Shown: positions 9,286-20,866 of the stretch, piece by piece
Layout: each line of letters opens with the position of its first letter
Numbering within the stretch: position 1 is the first letter of the stretch
From: Rhipicephalus microplus
Lineage: Eukaryota > Arthropoda > Arachnida > Ixodida > Ixodidae
Reading direction: 5' to 3'
NCBI RefSeq assembly: GCF_043290135.1
Contig: NC_134702.1
Span: forward strand, 77,902,417-77,966,416
DNA: 64,000 bases
Position numbers and translations under genes: made by a program
The notes under the pieces: model-generated
The model's database searches: none
The model's input: only the letters and a program-made list of their open reading frames with translations
What the model was told of the DNA's origin: nothing

Positions 9286-9350
9286 CCAGCAGGTCTGAGA
9301 ACTGGCTAACCTCCCTGTCCTTCCTCATTTATTCCTCCTCCTCCTCTTCT
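9279..9350 (+). mobile_element. LINE 3' terminal fragment (same family as 33816-34380)
   Basis: CAGGGTAGCCAGCAGGTC... GGCTAACCTCCCTGTCC is colinear with GGGTAGCAAACCAGATGCC... GGTTAACCTCCCGGCC at 34316-34360. Both have a terminal hairpin (TAGCCAG/CTGGCTA here at 9283-9289 and 9302-9308). Only the end of the 3' UTR is present. A CTCCTCCTCCTC run follows as the tail. Confidence 0.65.
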
Positions 9351-11555
9351 AATTAACAACAAAAATAGCAGCAAAAATTATTTTGATGGTGGAAAAGCAT
9401 GAGCAAGCTTACGAAGCTTTAAGTGATAGCTGCATTTTATATTTGTTCTGATTTGTTATTGTTAACCGGAGAAGCCGTATACGGAGTATACGTATATGAA
9501 TGAAGATACACCTAAAAGAGTGCGGAGAGAATATTTTTGAGCGTCAACTTAATGGTATATAAGGCACGCGTAATGCGGAAGATGTCCGTTCGGCTTCTGC
9601 TTGCGGCAAGTTTCTCCTAGATCGTTTTACTTTTCCTCGTACACCAACGTCTCAACTTATGATCGTTCGTTTATTCTCTGGCTTTCATTTCTTCCTGTGG
9701 TACTGAGTTGATTCCACGAGGAAAGCAATAGAGATAGTGGTAAAATTTATTCGCTCCGGTTCACTGCCTAGTGCCCATAGAAAGTCCACTTCTGTTTGTT
9801 GTGCTGCGCCGGTTGGCATGCGAGATGTGCGCAAGCATACGGTCTCTTGCTGGGCTGGAAGTCGCGTTTATGTGGGGAGGGATATGGCGAAGAGAAGCAG
9901 CGGAATAACTCGATCCTGTTGAAGTAGTTAAAAAAAAAGCTTTCATTTTACAGTGACTGAGGGCGTTAACACCTTGTTGCTAGTGACATATGTTGACACG
10001 TATGAATAGGGATACGATCGGATGTGAGGTGCGACTGCCTAATCTGGAGAACCGTCTACAGGAGTCACCCCAGGCAGTAGGAACCAACGAGCGATTGTCA
10101 ATGAAAGACGAAGCTGTCATCCAGAAGGTACGAGGGCATCTCATGCAGCTGACAAAGAAGACGCACCTGTTGATAATACTGTGTACATAAGTGCCTAGAC
10201 GGCAGAACTCACTTACATGGGCGACAACCTAGAAATGATAAACATTGCTGGAATGTGTTGGCAAAAAAAAAAAAACCGTTGATGTAGAATATCTGACACT
10301 GAAGACCGCCAGGTATGTTGAGTTTATTGCCTCTTTTAGCGAGCTGCCGGGAAAGGAGGTCCTTGGTATGTACACCAAGTGGCGAGAGAAGATTCGGAAA
10401 ATAAGGGCTCAGCTTGAACAACGGAAAGTTCATGACCATGAGGCAAGGTGATATTGACAACAGAGTCTCGCAAGAGTCATTCAGCTCGGCAGAAGTTTGA
10501 AAATGTACCGTGAGTTCTTGCACAGTGAAACAATAAGGACGCGTTACCGTAACGAGATCGACTTCGCTATTTAGCCCCATTTTTCTCCTCGGCTTTGCTG
10601 ACGTTTCTTCTCCTGGTGGTCCGCCAGCGCTTTCTATGGTGTCAACATATGAGTTCCTGCAACGGAGGTTTTGTTTTAGAGGAGGTGCCACGAGCAGTTT
10701 TTGGCGTACACAGTGGAACACGTGTCGTTTTTTTTAAGAGTTGATCCGATACACTTTAGCGCTGAATTGGTAATTCACTTAGGGGGACAGTATGTTTAGA
10801 ACGTGTGCGTCCCACGTGTCAAGTGCTTTTGCCGAACACGCTGAGGGGCACCACGAATCAAGCGCTGTGACAACGCAAACTCACTTTCACGCGCGCATTG
10901 TGAATTGGTGGCAGCTCAAGCGTGGGGCACGCAAAATTAAACGTTGCGGTGAAAATTAGGGCACTGAATGCCGACCAATTACAAGACTTTGTTAAAGAAT
11001 ATAATTACGTTCTTGCTTACACACTGAACATTTGTTCACTCTGAACAAGGCTTCCATAGGGAAGCACAAAGATCATTACATTTTCTTACGAACACCTTTT
11101 TGGTCGGTGTTCAGTGTTTTTATTTATATCATGTCATTACATCCCGACCAGACGAGATTGCATCCAATTCTAAAATTCAAGATTAAGGGTTATCAGCCTA
11201 TAAGTGCTAATATGCTAAGATGCGGATACACTCATTAAGATATCACGTTTATATCCGTTTATTGCTTAATATAGGAACCATATGAGCGAAAATTTGTTAG
11301 CCCTTCCACTCTGGACGTGGGCAGTTGGCGAAGCTGTTAGGTACGCGAGACGGAGGTGACCCCGAATTTTGAGCGATGTCCCGAACTCGCCTTGATCAGT
11401 AATCATTAATTGCCTTGATACGTCGTTACATTTTGGACACTATGCTGGTAACGATGGCCTTGCAGCCACCATGGTATGGCACATGGTGATAGGCTCTGGT
11501 GCTACCTTAAACACGTTCCGTAGCCATTGTCGCCTGTGCAAGACTTGTGACCCGT
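9351..11555. other. Unassigned sequence with possible decayed ORFs
   Basis: Several short frames on the plus strand (9990-10190, 10245-10451) and one on the minus strand (10209-10721, 170 aa) sit together. The 10245-10451 frame (KTARYVEFIASFSELPGKEV, then charged helix-like sequence) has a protein-like composition. It could be a decayed transposase or exon. I cannot assign a family, and stops break the region. Confidence 0.2.
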
Positions 11556-11559
11556 GTTG

Positions 11560-11830
11560 GGGGTATGCCGAATTCGCAAATCAAATTTCACGCGATAGTG
11601 TTAAATAGTTCCTTTTTGTAGAAATTCTGATGTCGGTGTCGGCGTCGTTCGTTGTGAGCAAAAAGTAAGCGTTGTCAGTGATCGACGAATCTAGAAAGAT
11701 AGAAATAAACTTAATAATAAAAATCTAAAAACATAATAACACAATAGAAATCAAAACCAGGCCTTCTGCCTGAGAAGCATGTGTTCTACCAGAGAACAAT
11801 ACTACTGTTTCTTTATTGCCTCTCTTTGGT
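11560..11830 (-). mobile_element. Possible third SINE-like element with degenerate tRNA head
   Basis: On the minus strand, GTTCTCTGGTAGAACAC (box A-like, about 11785-11803) is followed by CAGGCAGAAGGCCTGGTTTTGATTTC (box B-like, decayed). An A/T-rich body follows and then, further on, GGTGTCGGCGTCGTTC-type sequence (complement near 11630-11650). The arrangement fits a tRNA-derived SINE in reverse orientation. The boundaries are soft, and no second copy in the window confirms the family. Confidence 0.4.
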
Positions 11831-11834
11831 ACAT

Positions 11835-13201
11835 GACATAAAAAGAGCAATGCTATTGCATGGAAGTGCTTAAAGAAAGACAAAATCACGCACATGAAAT
11901 TCATGTAACGGAAGGAGTCTCCTTAACGAGTCTAATATTGCGCGACAGAAGCGTAGAATCGTGCCACACGTCAGAACATGTAGATCACAATTAATGTGTA
12001 TTTTAAAAGCCCACAGATTACGAAGCACTCGTAGATCATCATCAGCAGCAAAATATCCACAAAGTAATATGAGCTGCGCGCGTTGCTTTACAGACGGGTA
12101 GTGTGCCCTATATACTCTGATTTTCAAACGAAATCATACGTTGAAGTGGGCACTGCGCAACTGTGTACTTGCAGTAGGCATTCTATAGGACAGTTTAAAA
12201 CGGCCAGTGTTACATGCAAATGTTCGTTTCCTTGTGACATGGTTGAGGCACGCACAGAGAACAACAGCGATGCTAGCAGCTGATAGGGTGACGAGCACGG
12301 GGCCCCATTACAACGTCGCTGTTCACGCACGTTTAACTCTATAGCCATAGATAGTTTCACTGTAAATACAACCGATCCATTAACACAATAAGGCGAATAA
12401 TGAATGGCCGCAAGACAACTATTATCGACAACATTGAATGCAATTGTATCGCGGCTTTAAGCTAAGTCGCTCGGGCCACAGGGCTTAAGAGGATTAACAC
12501 TATATACACCCAATAGTTGACCGCCTAATGAGAGTCACAGATTTGCATCGTGTCGCTTCAGTTTACGATGCGGCTTACACAGCCTGCCGAACGTGTAATG
12601 CTTGTGCTTGCTTTCGGTAGCACTTGGTCACAACAAATGAGTCCCTCTTTACCCTTGGCTTCTCGTAATGACCCATGCGTTATGCCTCATTAATCCTCGT
12701 GTCATCATCACGTATGCAAGACTGACCTCAGTGAACTGAAATAAGGCTGATGTGGGCGCAGTGTTGGTCATTCGCACGCAGCAGGAATTGAACACCAGTT
12801 TCTTGCTCGTGTTTGGGAGCATATACATGACCGGCTGTTCGCCCATGTTTCGCTCCCTAACTCGTGCCATGCGTGATATATGGCAATCAGTTTATCGTTA
12901 TATCGCTGCGTTCGAAGTCGTGCGCATGGATGCACGATTCCTTGTACATTAAAAACGACAGTGTGCCTGTTCATAAGTGGGGCATTTATACGCACTGTCC
13001 CCCCCCCCCCCCCGCCTCGCCCCTCCGCAGGGGGAGGGGGGACAGTGAGAGAGAGGAGGAAGTACATATTCACTTATATTCATCAATGCTGAGCGTAGCG
13101 ACATCAAATTTTAGGCCAACTAGTTTTTGATAATACAGGTGAAACGTGATGTCTTTCTGCGACTTTTTCTTTGCACTTTTGTGCTTGCTGCTACTTGCCA
13201 T
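11835..13201. other. Unassigned sequence with a poly-C tract
   Basis: No gene is supported. A C-run at about 12999-13012 is followed by GGGGGAGGGGGGAC near 13030, giving a local C/G-rich fold. Confidence 0.4.
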
Positions 13202-13291
13202 GCAGCACAAACAAACGGGACAAGGTAAAAACGTACGCAAACAAAAGCTTGTTTGTATTCCTTCTTACTTTGTCCCGTTTGTTTGCGCTGC
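13202..13291. repeat. Imperfect 27-bp foldback hairpin
   Basis: The left arm 13202-13228 (GCAGCACAAACAAACGGGAC...) is complementary to 13265-13291 with two mismatches. The loop contains a smaller CAAACAAAAGCTTGTTTG palindrome. This is probably a foldback or MITE-type element. Confidence 0.85.
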
Positions 13292-13379
13292 CAAGTTGTC
13301 ATTACGCATCTACACCAACTATAGTCAACCTATCGACTTTTCTGCATTTTCTAACTTTTTTTTTTCAAGATGTCATGCT

Positions 13380-13412
13380 CAAGGGGTCCGCTTCTGAGAA
13401 GCGGACCCCTTG
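13380..13412. repeat. Perfect 33-bp palindrome (16-bp arms)
   Basis: CAAGGGGTCCGCTTCT, a single G, then the exact reverse complement. Its 21-bp centre (13386-13406) recurs in the next palindrome. Confidence 0.97.
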
Positions 13413-13413
13413 A

Positions 13414-13466
13414 TTGTGAGAAACGTGGTGTCCGCTTCTGAGAAGCGGACACCACGTTTCTCACAA
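13414..13466. repeat. Perfect 53-bp palindrome (26-bp arms)
   Basis: The arms 13414-13439 and 13441-13466 are exact complements around one G at 13440. The centre is the same 21-bp sequence as the palindrome 44 bp to the left, but the outer arms differ (GTGAGAAACGTGG here). Confidence 0.97.
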
Positions 13467-13599
13467 GAATGACGAAAAATACCATAGCGAATTCCGGCCT
13501 ACTACCCCAAAAAAATTATTATTAATGCCCTAGTGTGTTTTTATTATTAATGCCCTAGTTTTTAATGCCCTAGCAAGTGTGTTTGCAGTAGTTACCCAA

Positions 13600-13692
13600 T
13601 AAGTGTTTCGAAAAGGCTCTGCAACCCTGCTCTTCTAGCTTTCGCTGTGACTGTGCTGCGTCTTCCGCGCAGGCTTGGTGTTTTTTTTTTTA
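13600..13692 (+). repeat. Dispersed repeat, copy of 30785-30876
   Basis: The string AGCTTTCGCTGTGACTGTGC and flanking AAAAGGCTC, GCTCTTC, CAGGC and TGGTG blocks occur in the same order at 30785-30876. The family is not identified. Confidence 0.75.
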
Positions 13693-14541
13693 CTGAAATG
13701 GAAGCTTTTCAACAACTCAATCATCGGTCACATTAGCCTCCTGCTCTCATGCTTACACGTTCACAAAACTATGATTAATGAATTGTTGTGAGGGATTTAT
13801 CGTAAACTCTGTTCCAATTACCACAAAGTCAGTTAACATTTATGATTTATTACCGCAGAGTCAAGGTGTGTCATGCTTTAAATAAAAAATTGAAATGGGC
13901 GCTGCTTCTCTGTGACGGTTCTATATTGTTGCGATCAAGGTAAGAAAAAAGACTCACTCGTTGTACTGAAGTCGCGCTAACTGATAAAAAGTAAGTGTTC
14001 TTGTTTCGATTAACGTGCTGCCCTAATTACTTTCCCTGTAACCTTACATTTAAGGGGTGGTGGTGCCGACGCAGGAAGGTTATGCGAAAGCGCCCCAGCG
14101 TTTTTCTACTTATGCAAAGTGCACACCACAACACTGAGGTCCGGCGAAGAATACGCAGCTGCAAATTAACGGTTTGCGTACTCCATGTACGGTAAATAAC
14201 GTACGCAAAGAAGTGCCAACGCGCGCTTATTCACTGCCACAGCGACGTTGCCCCGTAACTAAGCGAGCAACGTGCGTCGACAGCGTGGTCCAACGAACGC
14301 GTCCGCTTACGTAACGGAACTTGCGGTACACAGTCAAAGCCCTTCACTGGCTCGACTCGATGAACCGCTTTCGCTTGCTGCCCCCCTGGCAACTGGCCAC
14401 CGTATATACATAGTGTATATTGCGTCCACACGGGTTACCTACGAACGGGGTGGCGGCTGCTTAATGATGCTGTGGGCTGATTAGCGAGCGAGATTCGGCC
14501 GGGAAAAAGGAGCGGCGGTTCTTACCTGTTTAAGGCTCGTA
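13693..14541. other. Unassigned sequence
   Basis: No supported gene. AT-rich to about 13980, then mixed composition. Confidence 0.4.
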
Positions 14542-15819
14542 TACACTCTTAGAAAAAAGGTGGTAGTACTTGCTAACTTTGGAGTAGGAATGCTTTGTCA
14601 CATATGTTACAACCCTGGTAGTAAACGCAGTTACCACTCATTGGTAGTAACTTTTAAAGGTTTCAAGAAAAAAAGTAGTAACCGATGCAACCGTTCATTT
14701 TGGCATATTATTTCTCCACTGCTAATGTTGCTAATGTTGGCTAATCAATGTCTTACAACTAGACAAATTCGGGTAAGAAGCGGGCTGTGCCATGAATGCG
14801 AAGAATGCATAGACCAAACAAGTTCACTATTTTTTACGTATTTTTTTATTGCCTTCTTGACTACAGGTCAAGCTAATATGACAATTTTTTACGTATACAT
14901 GTAGTAAGAAGTAAGCGTGGAGTATATATAGCCTATACTTTGCAGGGCCATGCCTGGCACAGGGAAGCACTTGCGTTTCAGAATGAATTATAACAAATTT
15001 TAACCTATAACACTATATTATACTACCTGCTTACGTGTGTTTGGTGACGTAGCACAAGACTTTTAATCAGCCTTACTTATAAAAAATTATATATTATATT
15101 TATTTATTATAAAATGGCCACAAAATGCATTATGTACAGTGGCCGGAGCAATATACCAAACTAATTCGCAGTGCACTTGAATGCTTCACACGACTAATAT
15201 ATCAGCGTTTAAAAGGTAATTATCGTTTTGGGGGTTAGACGCGCTAAAACAATAATAATATTTGGAGAAACGCCGCTGTGGATTAACTGTGGCTGTCCTC
15301 GAGGCTAATTGTGACCGTCTAGTTATTTTGATCTGCAGGTCTTGTTAATATGTGCTGTTTTTACTAAGTTTCTAGTGATTGTCTATTACGATACGTGTAA
15401 CACTTGCTTATGGTTGTACTTCTTCGTTGTACTTCTTGTACTTCTTCGTTTCGACAATATCAGAATGACGTTTACATATCTCGGTTGCGTGATTTAAATA
15501 AAATGTATTTTCTTGATCTATGGACACCTTCTGCGTCATATTTACGTGTAATGATTATACGTCGAAACGATTCCTTTCATAAATTATCAGAAATCGCATT
15601 CACACACTATATTGGAATAGATAGTCAAAAGCCGGATAGCAAAGAGGTAGTAACGGGGCAAAAAAGGTAGTAACGGCTGCAGTTACTACGTATTTAATTT
15701 CAGTTACTAACTGTTTGCTAACGTGGGTAGTAAACAGGTAGCAAAAGGGTAGTAATATGCAGTTACTACCTATTTGCTTGCCGTTACTACCTTTTTACTA
15801 ACTTTTTTTTAAGAGTGTA
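14542..15819. mobile_element. Non-autonomous DNA transposon with subterminal GTAGTAA repeats
   Basis: The left end TACACTCTTAGAAAAAAGG (from 14542) is the inverted counterpart of the right end, which reads outward TACACTCTTAAAAAAAAG (to 15819). Inside each end are many copies of GGTAGTAA and its complement TTACTACC: about four on the left within 14555-14680 and about nine on the right within 15645-15795. Clustered subterminal motifs of this sort usually serve as transposase-binding sites. No transposase reading frame is present in the ~1.28 kb interior, so it would depend on an autonomous relative. No clear target-site duplication is visible, and I do not assign a superfamily. Confidence 0.75.
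15226..15295 (-). mobile_element. Degenerate Ruka 3' fragment inside the DNA transposon
   Basis: GGGGGTTAGACGCGCTAAAAC and GGAGAAACGCCGCTGTGGA follow the order of the Ruka 3' region in reverse orientation, but with many substitutions. If real, it is an older SINE insertion carried inside the transposon. Confidence 0.35.
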
Positions 15820-18038
15820 CAAGAAACAACAGGCCACGAAGCCTTTGGCTGTGCACTCAGCTGCTGCAGATCACTCAGCGTTTCCCCTTGGCACCGTATC
15901 TCTTCACTGCTCCGGCAACCGCACCACGCGAGAGTTGATCTTCTTACGGTAGGCAAGGCCTCGTTGGCTCCCGTTGTTTTTTGTGCAGTGAGTGCCACTT
16001 GGTCATCTCTTGCGCCACACCTTTGGCGCGTCCACCTTTCACTCGCTCGCGTACCCTTTCCCATTTTTCTTCACCCATAGTTGAACCTCGCCTGTGGACC
16101 GTGCGCAAAGGGGTGCGAAGACAAATGACCGACCCATTTCGCCGAGATTAGGCGGGCAGTTGGCAAGTGAAAGCTACCTCGCTGATCCCTTAGAGTACCT
16201 GTTGAAGGGTGGACAATGTTGCCTCGTGTTAGATGAGGCGCGCGCGGTCGGTGCATTGTGCGCACCCGTGAAGTTCTCTTGTTCAAAGATGAAAGCAGAG
16301 TGTGTGAGTGTTTGTTGCGGATTGAGGAAGGTAGGACTCGGCAAGACGCGAGAGAATTGCAGTGCGCAATGTCTCTCTGGAAAGGGACCAAGAAGGAAGC
16401 AGGACGGTTCTTATGTAGCGCGGTCGTCCAAGCACTTTCGCGCGCGTGCGTCACGCTCCACATGCTAAATGCGCAAGGTCGGGTGAGCAAACAAATGCCG
16501 GCCACGTACGTGCTAGTTTAGCACGTGTTACTCACGCAAACGCGAGACCGTATCTAGGCAGACCGCGTTTTTTTTTCTGCACGTGGGGATCTACGGCGCT
16601 TTCATTTAGAAGCGAGTTTTCTTGGCGGGGGGCGCACATTTTTTGCCTTCTCACAGAATTATCACTCTATGTGTGTGTGCTGTTGCGGCCCGGGGTCTAC
16701 CCGACGCGTCGCAGCTGACGTGGGTTGCTGGGACGTCAAGGTTAGGTCGGATCCGGATTTCTGTGGTAGCGTGGCGCAACTTGTGGTGGAGGAAACGATG
16801 CTGACAAGATGGGGTTGCAAAAAACAAACACGCTTATGGCACTATTTACACTGCTTTACAGCATAGAGATTAGGAGTTCTGCAAACCACGAGGGTGGTGG
16901 ATGAACCGTCAAACCATGGTTCAGAGCAACGTCCAGCGCGTTGGAGCGTCGTTTTAATCCCTGTCGGGCTCCTCCTCCTCGATTGAAGCACCAATCACAC
17001 ACATATCACGCCACCCACTTTGGCATCAGCCAATAACACATGACTGCCTAATAGACATCGCACCTCCTGATGCAATGCCCTTCCGGCCAGTTTCACTGAG
17101 GAGAGGGGAAGTGGGATCCTTCCCGGAACAAGGTGGTGGTTAACTGGGTTGCTGCCGCTGTCATTCCCTGGAAGGGCAGCCAAGGAGTAGAGACTTTTGT
17201 TCGCTGAGACCCAACCTGCGCGGTTGGTCTGCTTCAACGTTTCTTCAAACAAGCCAGCCAAGTGGATTCCTTGTTGGAAGGAACGGTGGTTCACGAACCG
17301 TCGAAGTTGACCACATTCTAATTTTTTTGTCACTTCCCGCCGCTGGGCGCTCGTTCCGAGGGAAGTGGGGTTCCGGGCGTGGGAACGCTACCAGGCTGTG
17401 CTTCTTATAGCCGGCATGGCGCCCACAGACGCGAGTCACAACGATGCGTATAAAATCATGTCTCTATAATATCACGCGTCTATAATATGTGTACGAATCA
17501 TGTGTGCATACAATCTACGAGTGTCGTCGGGCTAGTTGCTGCATGTCCGGAATCAATAATGCGATGAAAGGGGCTAGTTGGTTCATGTTGGCTTTTGAAA
17601 TGCGTAAAAGAACAGATTGCGGAGGGGACAGGGCACGGTGTTTAATGTCTAGCTTTTCCTTCTGTCTCGTTGTCTACAGTCCATACCATAGGCGCATCGC
17701 AAAAGCCAAAATGGAATCAATAGCCAGCTTCGCGCAAAAGTCACGATCCCCTCTGAGAGACGCAGAAACACGCGGGCGCTCGGCCTGTGTGTGTTTCTTC
17801 GACTTTCAGGGCAGTCGGGATTTTGACGCGGAGTTGACTATATACTGACTCCAATATTTACGAGGTAACAAAATTTACGCGATTTTATACCTGTAACCTG
17901 ACATGTACCGTAGATGCCAATAGCCGCATACAACCGGTTCAAATAGCCAAGCAAGCCATTTTCTCACTGGCCGCTCCTCGGTTTGCTTCGTTGTATTTTG
18001 TAAGCACGTAAATGATGTGCGTTTCACGTGGAGCTACA
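15820..18038. other. Unassigned sequence, GC-rich in 16.1-16.8 kb
   Basis: The ORFs 16071-16505 (-) and 16094-16468 (+) overlap on opposite strands and have no recognisable domains. No repeat is evident. Confidence 0.35.
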
Positions 18039-18061
18039 GCTGGGGCCCCATGGGGCCCCAT
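18039..18061. repeat. Tandem palindromes TGGGGCCCCA
   Basis: Two adjacent copies of the 10-bp palindrome TGGGGCCCCA. Confidence 0.9.
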
Positions 18062-18313
18062 AGTCTCTGCCAGCGTGAAGGTAAACAACCAATACAGTGC
18101 TATATACCTACAACAACGCTGCATTTGAATAAATATTGACCTATGTTTTTCCTATCAGTGTTTTTCCTATCAGACAGGACTGTTATGATAGGGGGGACGC
18201 AAAACAGCCTTGAACATTCATTTCTTTTACCAAAACTCTTGAACCAGCGGTTCACGACAGGTTAACTGCATTTCCTTTATTTCAACGTCCTGCCCTTAAA
18301 CAGTAATTCATGG

Positions 18314-18517
18314 CACCAAAAATACACATGTTAATTTGCCTGTTGTATAAACAGTGAACGGTGCTAACGCCCATGAATCCAGCAATCGAGGTTGGGTGGC
18401 TGACCAGGTCTGGGTCACCAAAAATACACATGTTAATTCGCTTCGTGTATAAACAGTGAACTGTGCTAACGTTCATGAATCCTGCAATCGAGGTAGGGTG
18501 GCCGACCAGATCTGAGG
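18314..18517. repeat. 102-bp tandem duplication
   Basis: CACCAAAAATACACATGTTA begins at 18314 and again at 18416. The full 102-bp units align end to end with roughly a dozen differences. Because 102 is divisible by three, a minus-strand ORF (18282-18608) reads as a repeated peptide, but I regard that as coincidental. Confidence 0.93.
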
Positions 18518-20124
18518 CTGGTTGCACGGAGGCGCTGCACATGTAATCAAATGTATAAAATAAATAATACAAATTGAAATAAAAAAAAACGAACGTTACA
18601 GGGCACACTTATTGGCATTTGCATGAGAAAAAGTACGACTTTGTATACTCTGATAACAGAAGCTATTGAACAAACATTGATGCCGGCAGTAGGTAAACAT
18701 CGCCGTCACCATGCTAAAAACTGGCAGTTCAGTACGTTTTTCATAAAATAAAGAGTATCCCGCACGCCTATTCTGAAAGAAGGTTCATAAATAAAACAAA
18801 CTAAAAAGAAAATATACAAGAGAATTTCAAAGGTGCAATGGGCTTCGTACATCTGGAAAGGTGGCCGATTCCGGTTCCTGGAGCCAATGTGATTGTCACC
18901 ATGCGGTACTCTATGCCTAAAGCAGCCAGCCGCTTAAACTGCACGTTCTTCCGTACTACTGCATTGAAGGGTACAGGCAACGTCTGCGGTGCATGGGCTG
19001 TCTGTTCGTATTACAGGTAAGTAAGTCTAATACGGCAACGCCGCCAGTCTCTCCAGAGATTCGCTATTCAGTATACCTGCTCAACCCACGTGCCAACTTC
19101 ACCACCGTCTCTCTAGTGAGCTTAGATAAACGCAAGCAGAAAAAAAAGTGCACTCGTATAGTTAAACTATTAGTGTACAATCCGCCCATCCGGACCCAAC
19201 TCACTCGATCGGCTTGATAAGCGGCATTAACCCGCATATAACCCATTTCGATGGAAGCCGACAATTGGAGCGCGTTTCGGCTGACTGAGCACCTAACGCG
19301 ACCGCACCCTTCCCTCCGCGCTGTGTTGGCTGAGTCGCTAGCGTTTGGCGTGTTTGCTTTCATACGCAGCTGGCACCAGTGCGGCCGATTAGTGCACTTC
19401 GCGTTGCGCAATAGCGTCACGCACTGCGGCGCTCTTGTTTCTCGGTTAATCACGAGGTGTGGTTAAAAATATAACAAAACATAATAACCAGGAAAATGAA
19501 CGGGTGCTTGAAAGCCGCTATCGCGCGTCTTCGTGAATAAACGGTTCTCGTACGTGGGATCGACGCGACTTCCTCGTGAAAGGAACTTTGCCAGCTCCGT
19601 ATGTAATGAAGGAAAGAAAGCATACGTGAACGAAAGGGTGCCGCTTTTAATCGCTTTCCGTTTGATTCGAACGCAACTGTAGTGATTGGAAAACTCTTGC
19701 AGGACAGAGTACCTTTAGGATGGCTTTAACGGAAGACCGGGAATGTTATGTCTGCAGTAAAAGGCACGATATGCCCGAGCGCCTTCGATTAAAAGTGAAC
19801 GAGGTCACGACGCTGGCTCGCACTGCAAACACGCGAAAGTGTACACACACACGGAAGAGAGCCAGCCGGGCTGCACGTGCCTATGTCAACAAGCGTGTTC
19901 TTTTGGAGGTGCGGCTGACAATGTTTCTCCTCTGCTCCATCCTTGATTTTAACACCGAAGAATCGTTTCTTGGGAATCGATCGCGGACAACTGTCGTTGT
20001 AATAAACGTCTGTGTGCCGTAGAAACCCGATCAATACCAATACTCAACCCTGGTCCAATGAGAAAGAAGAAGGCAACATTTATCCCAATAAATGGCTGCG
20101 AAGCCGTGGCGGCTATACGAAAAC
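18518..20124. other. Unassigned sequence
   Basis: No gene is supported. ORFs at 19064-19453 (-) and 19720-20022 (+) lack recognisable domains. Confidence 0.35.
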
Positions 20125-20150
20125 ACCGAGCACTGTATACAGCGCTCGGT
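20125..20150. repeat. Near-perfect 26-bp palindrome
   Basis: ACCGAGC (20125-20131) pairs with GCTCGGT (20144-20150). The centre CTGTATACAG is itself palindromic, leaving one mismatched pair. Confidence 0.9.
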
Positions 20151-20154
20151 GGCC

Positions 20155-20186
20155 CCACGTTTTCCCGTTATAACGGGAAAACGTGG
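20155..20186. repeat. Perfect 32-bp palindrome
   Basis: CCACGTTTTCCCGTTA followed directly by its exact reverse complement, with no spacer, four bases after the previous palindrome. Confidence 0.97.
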
Positions 20187-20642
20187 AGCGCAAGAGCAAG
20201 ACATTCACAAAACGACATAGCCAGGGCGAGTGCCACTTTCACCTGTACTGGGGCATACTATAGGGAACGGTATAGAGGCAACGACAGTTTCGAGAAGATT
20301 CCGATGCGATGGAAGGCCTACGCCAATGTCGATTTGCCAGTGTAGATCTATGAGAGATGCGAATGCTTGCTTTTAACGTGAGTTTCCGTGTCTACATACC
20401 GATTGGACAACCGTGCCCTTTCTGTGACTGTCTGTGGTTTAACTATAGATAGAACATCTCTGCGCTGAGAGTCCACGCTGTATACGTTGATATTCAGCGC
20501 ATAGTTGCTATTATAGGAGCAACTTCGTGTCACTTGCAGCCAAGGCATAGCAAGGACACAGAATCAATCATATCAGTCTTGAGAATATCTCAGTATTCTT
20601 GTTTCAAGCGTTGAGTGCTACTATTCGAGCTACAGGAATAAT
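20187..20642. other. Unassigned sequence
   Basis: Nothing recognisable. Confidence 0.4.
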
Positions 20643-20866
20643 TATAATTGTTAGGGTTTAGCGTCCCAAAACCACCATATGATTACGAGACGCCGTAGTC
20701 GAGGGTTCCGGAAATTTCGACCACCTGAGGCTCTTTGACGTGCACCTAAATCTAAGCACATGGGATACAGCATTTTTGCCTTCATCTAAAATGAAACCGG
20801 GATTGGATCCCGCGAACTGGCGAGGTCAGGAGCCGAGTGCCATAGCCACTAGACCACCGTGGCGGG
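20643..20866 (-). mobile_element. Diverged Ruka-type SINE
   Basis: A reverse-orientation copy with all blocks present: TTAGGGTTTAGCGTCCC, the CCACCTGAGGCTCTTTGACG centre, GGGATTGGATCCCGC (box B region) and CCACTAGACCACC (box A complement). It has many substitutions and small deletions, so it is older than the copies at 3.0 or 42.2 kb. No clear target-site duplication remains. Confidence 0.88.

Noticed and set aside
10209..10721. 170-aa minus-strand ORF, and plus-strand frames at 9990-10451, as a transposase
   Set aside because: No DDE, THAP or HTH signature could be identified, and the plus frames are broken by stops. Left as unassigned.
18282..18608. Repeated-peptide protein of 108 aa
   Set aside because: The peptide repeat follows from a 102-bp DNA duplication. 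There is no start context or homology.
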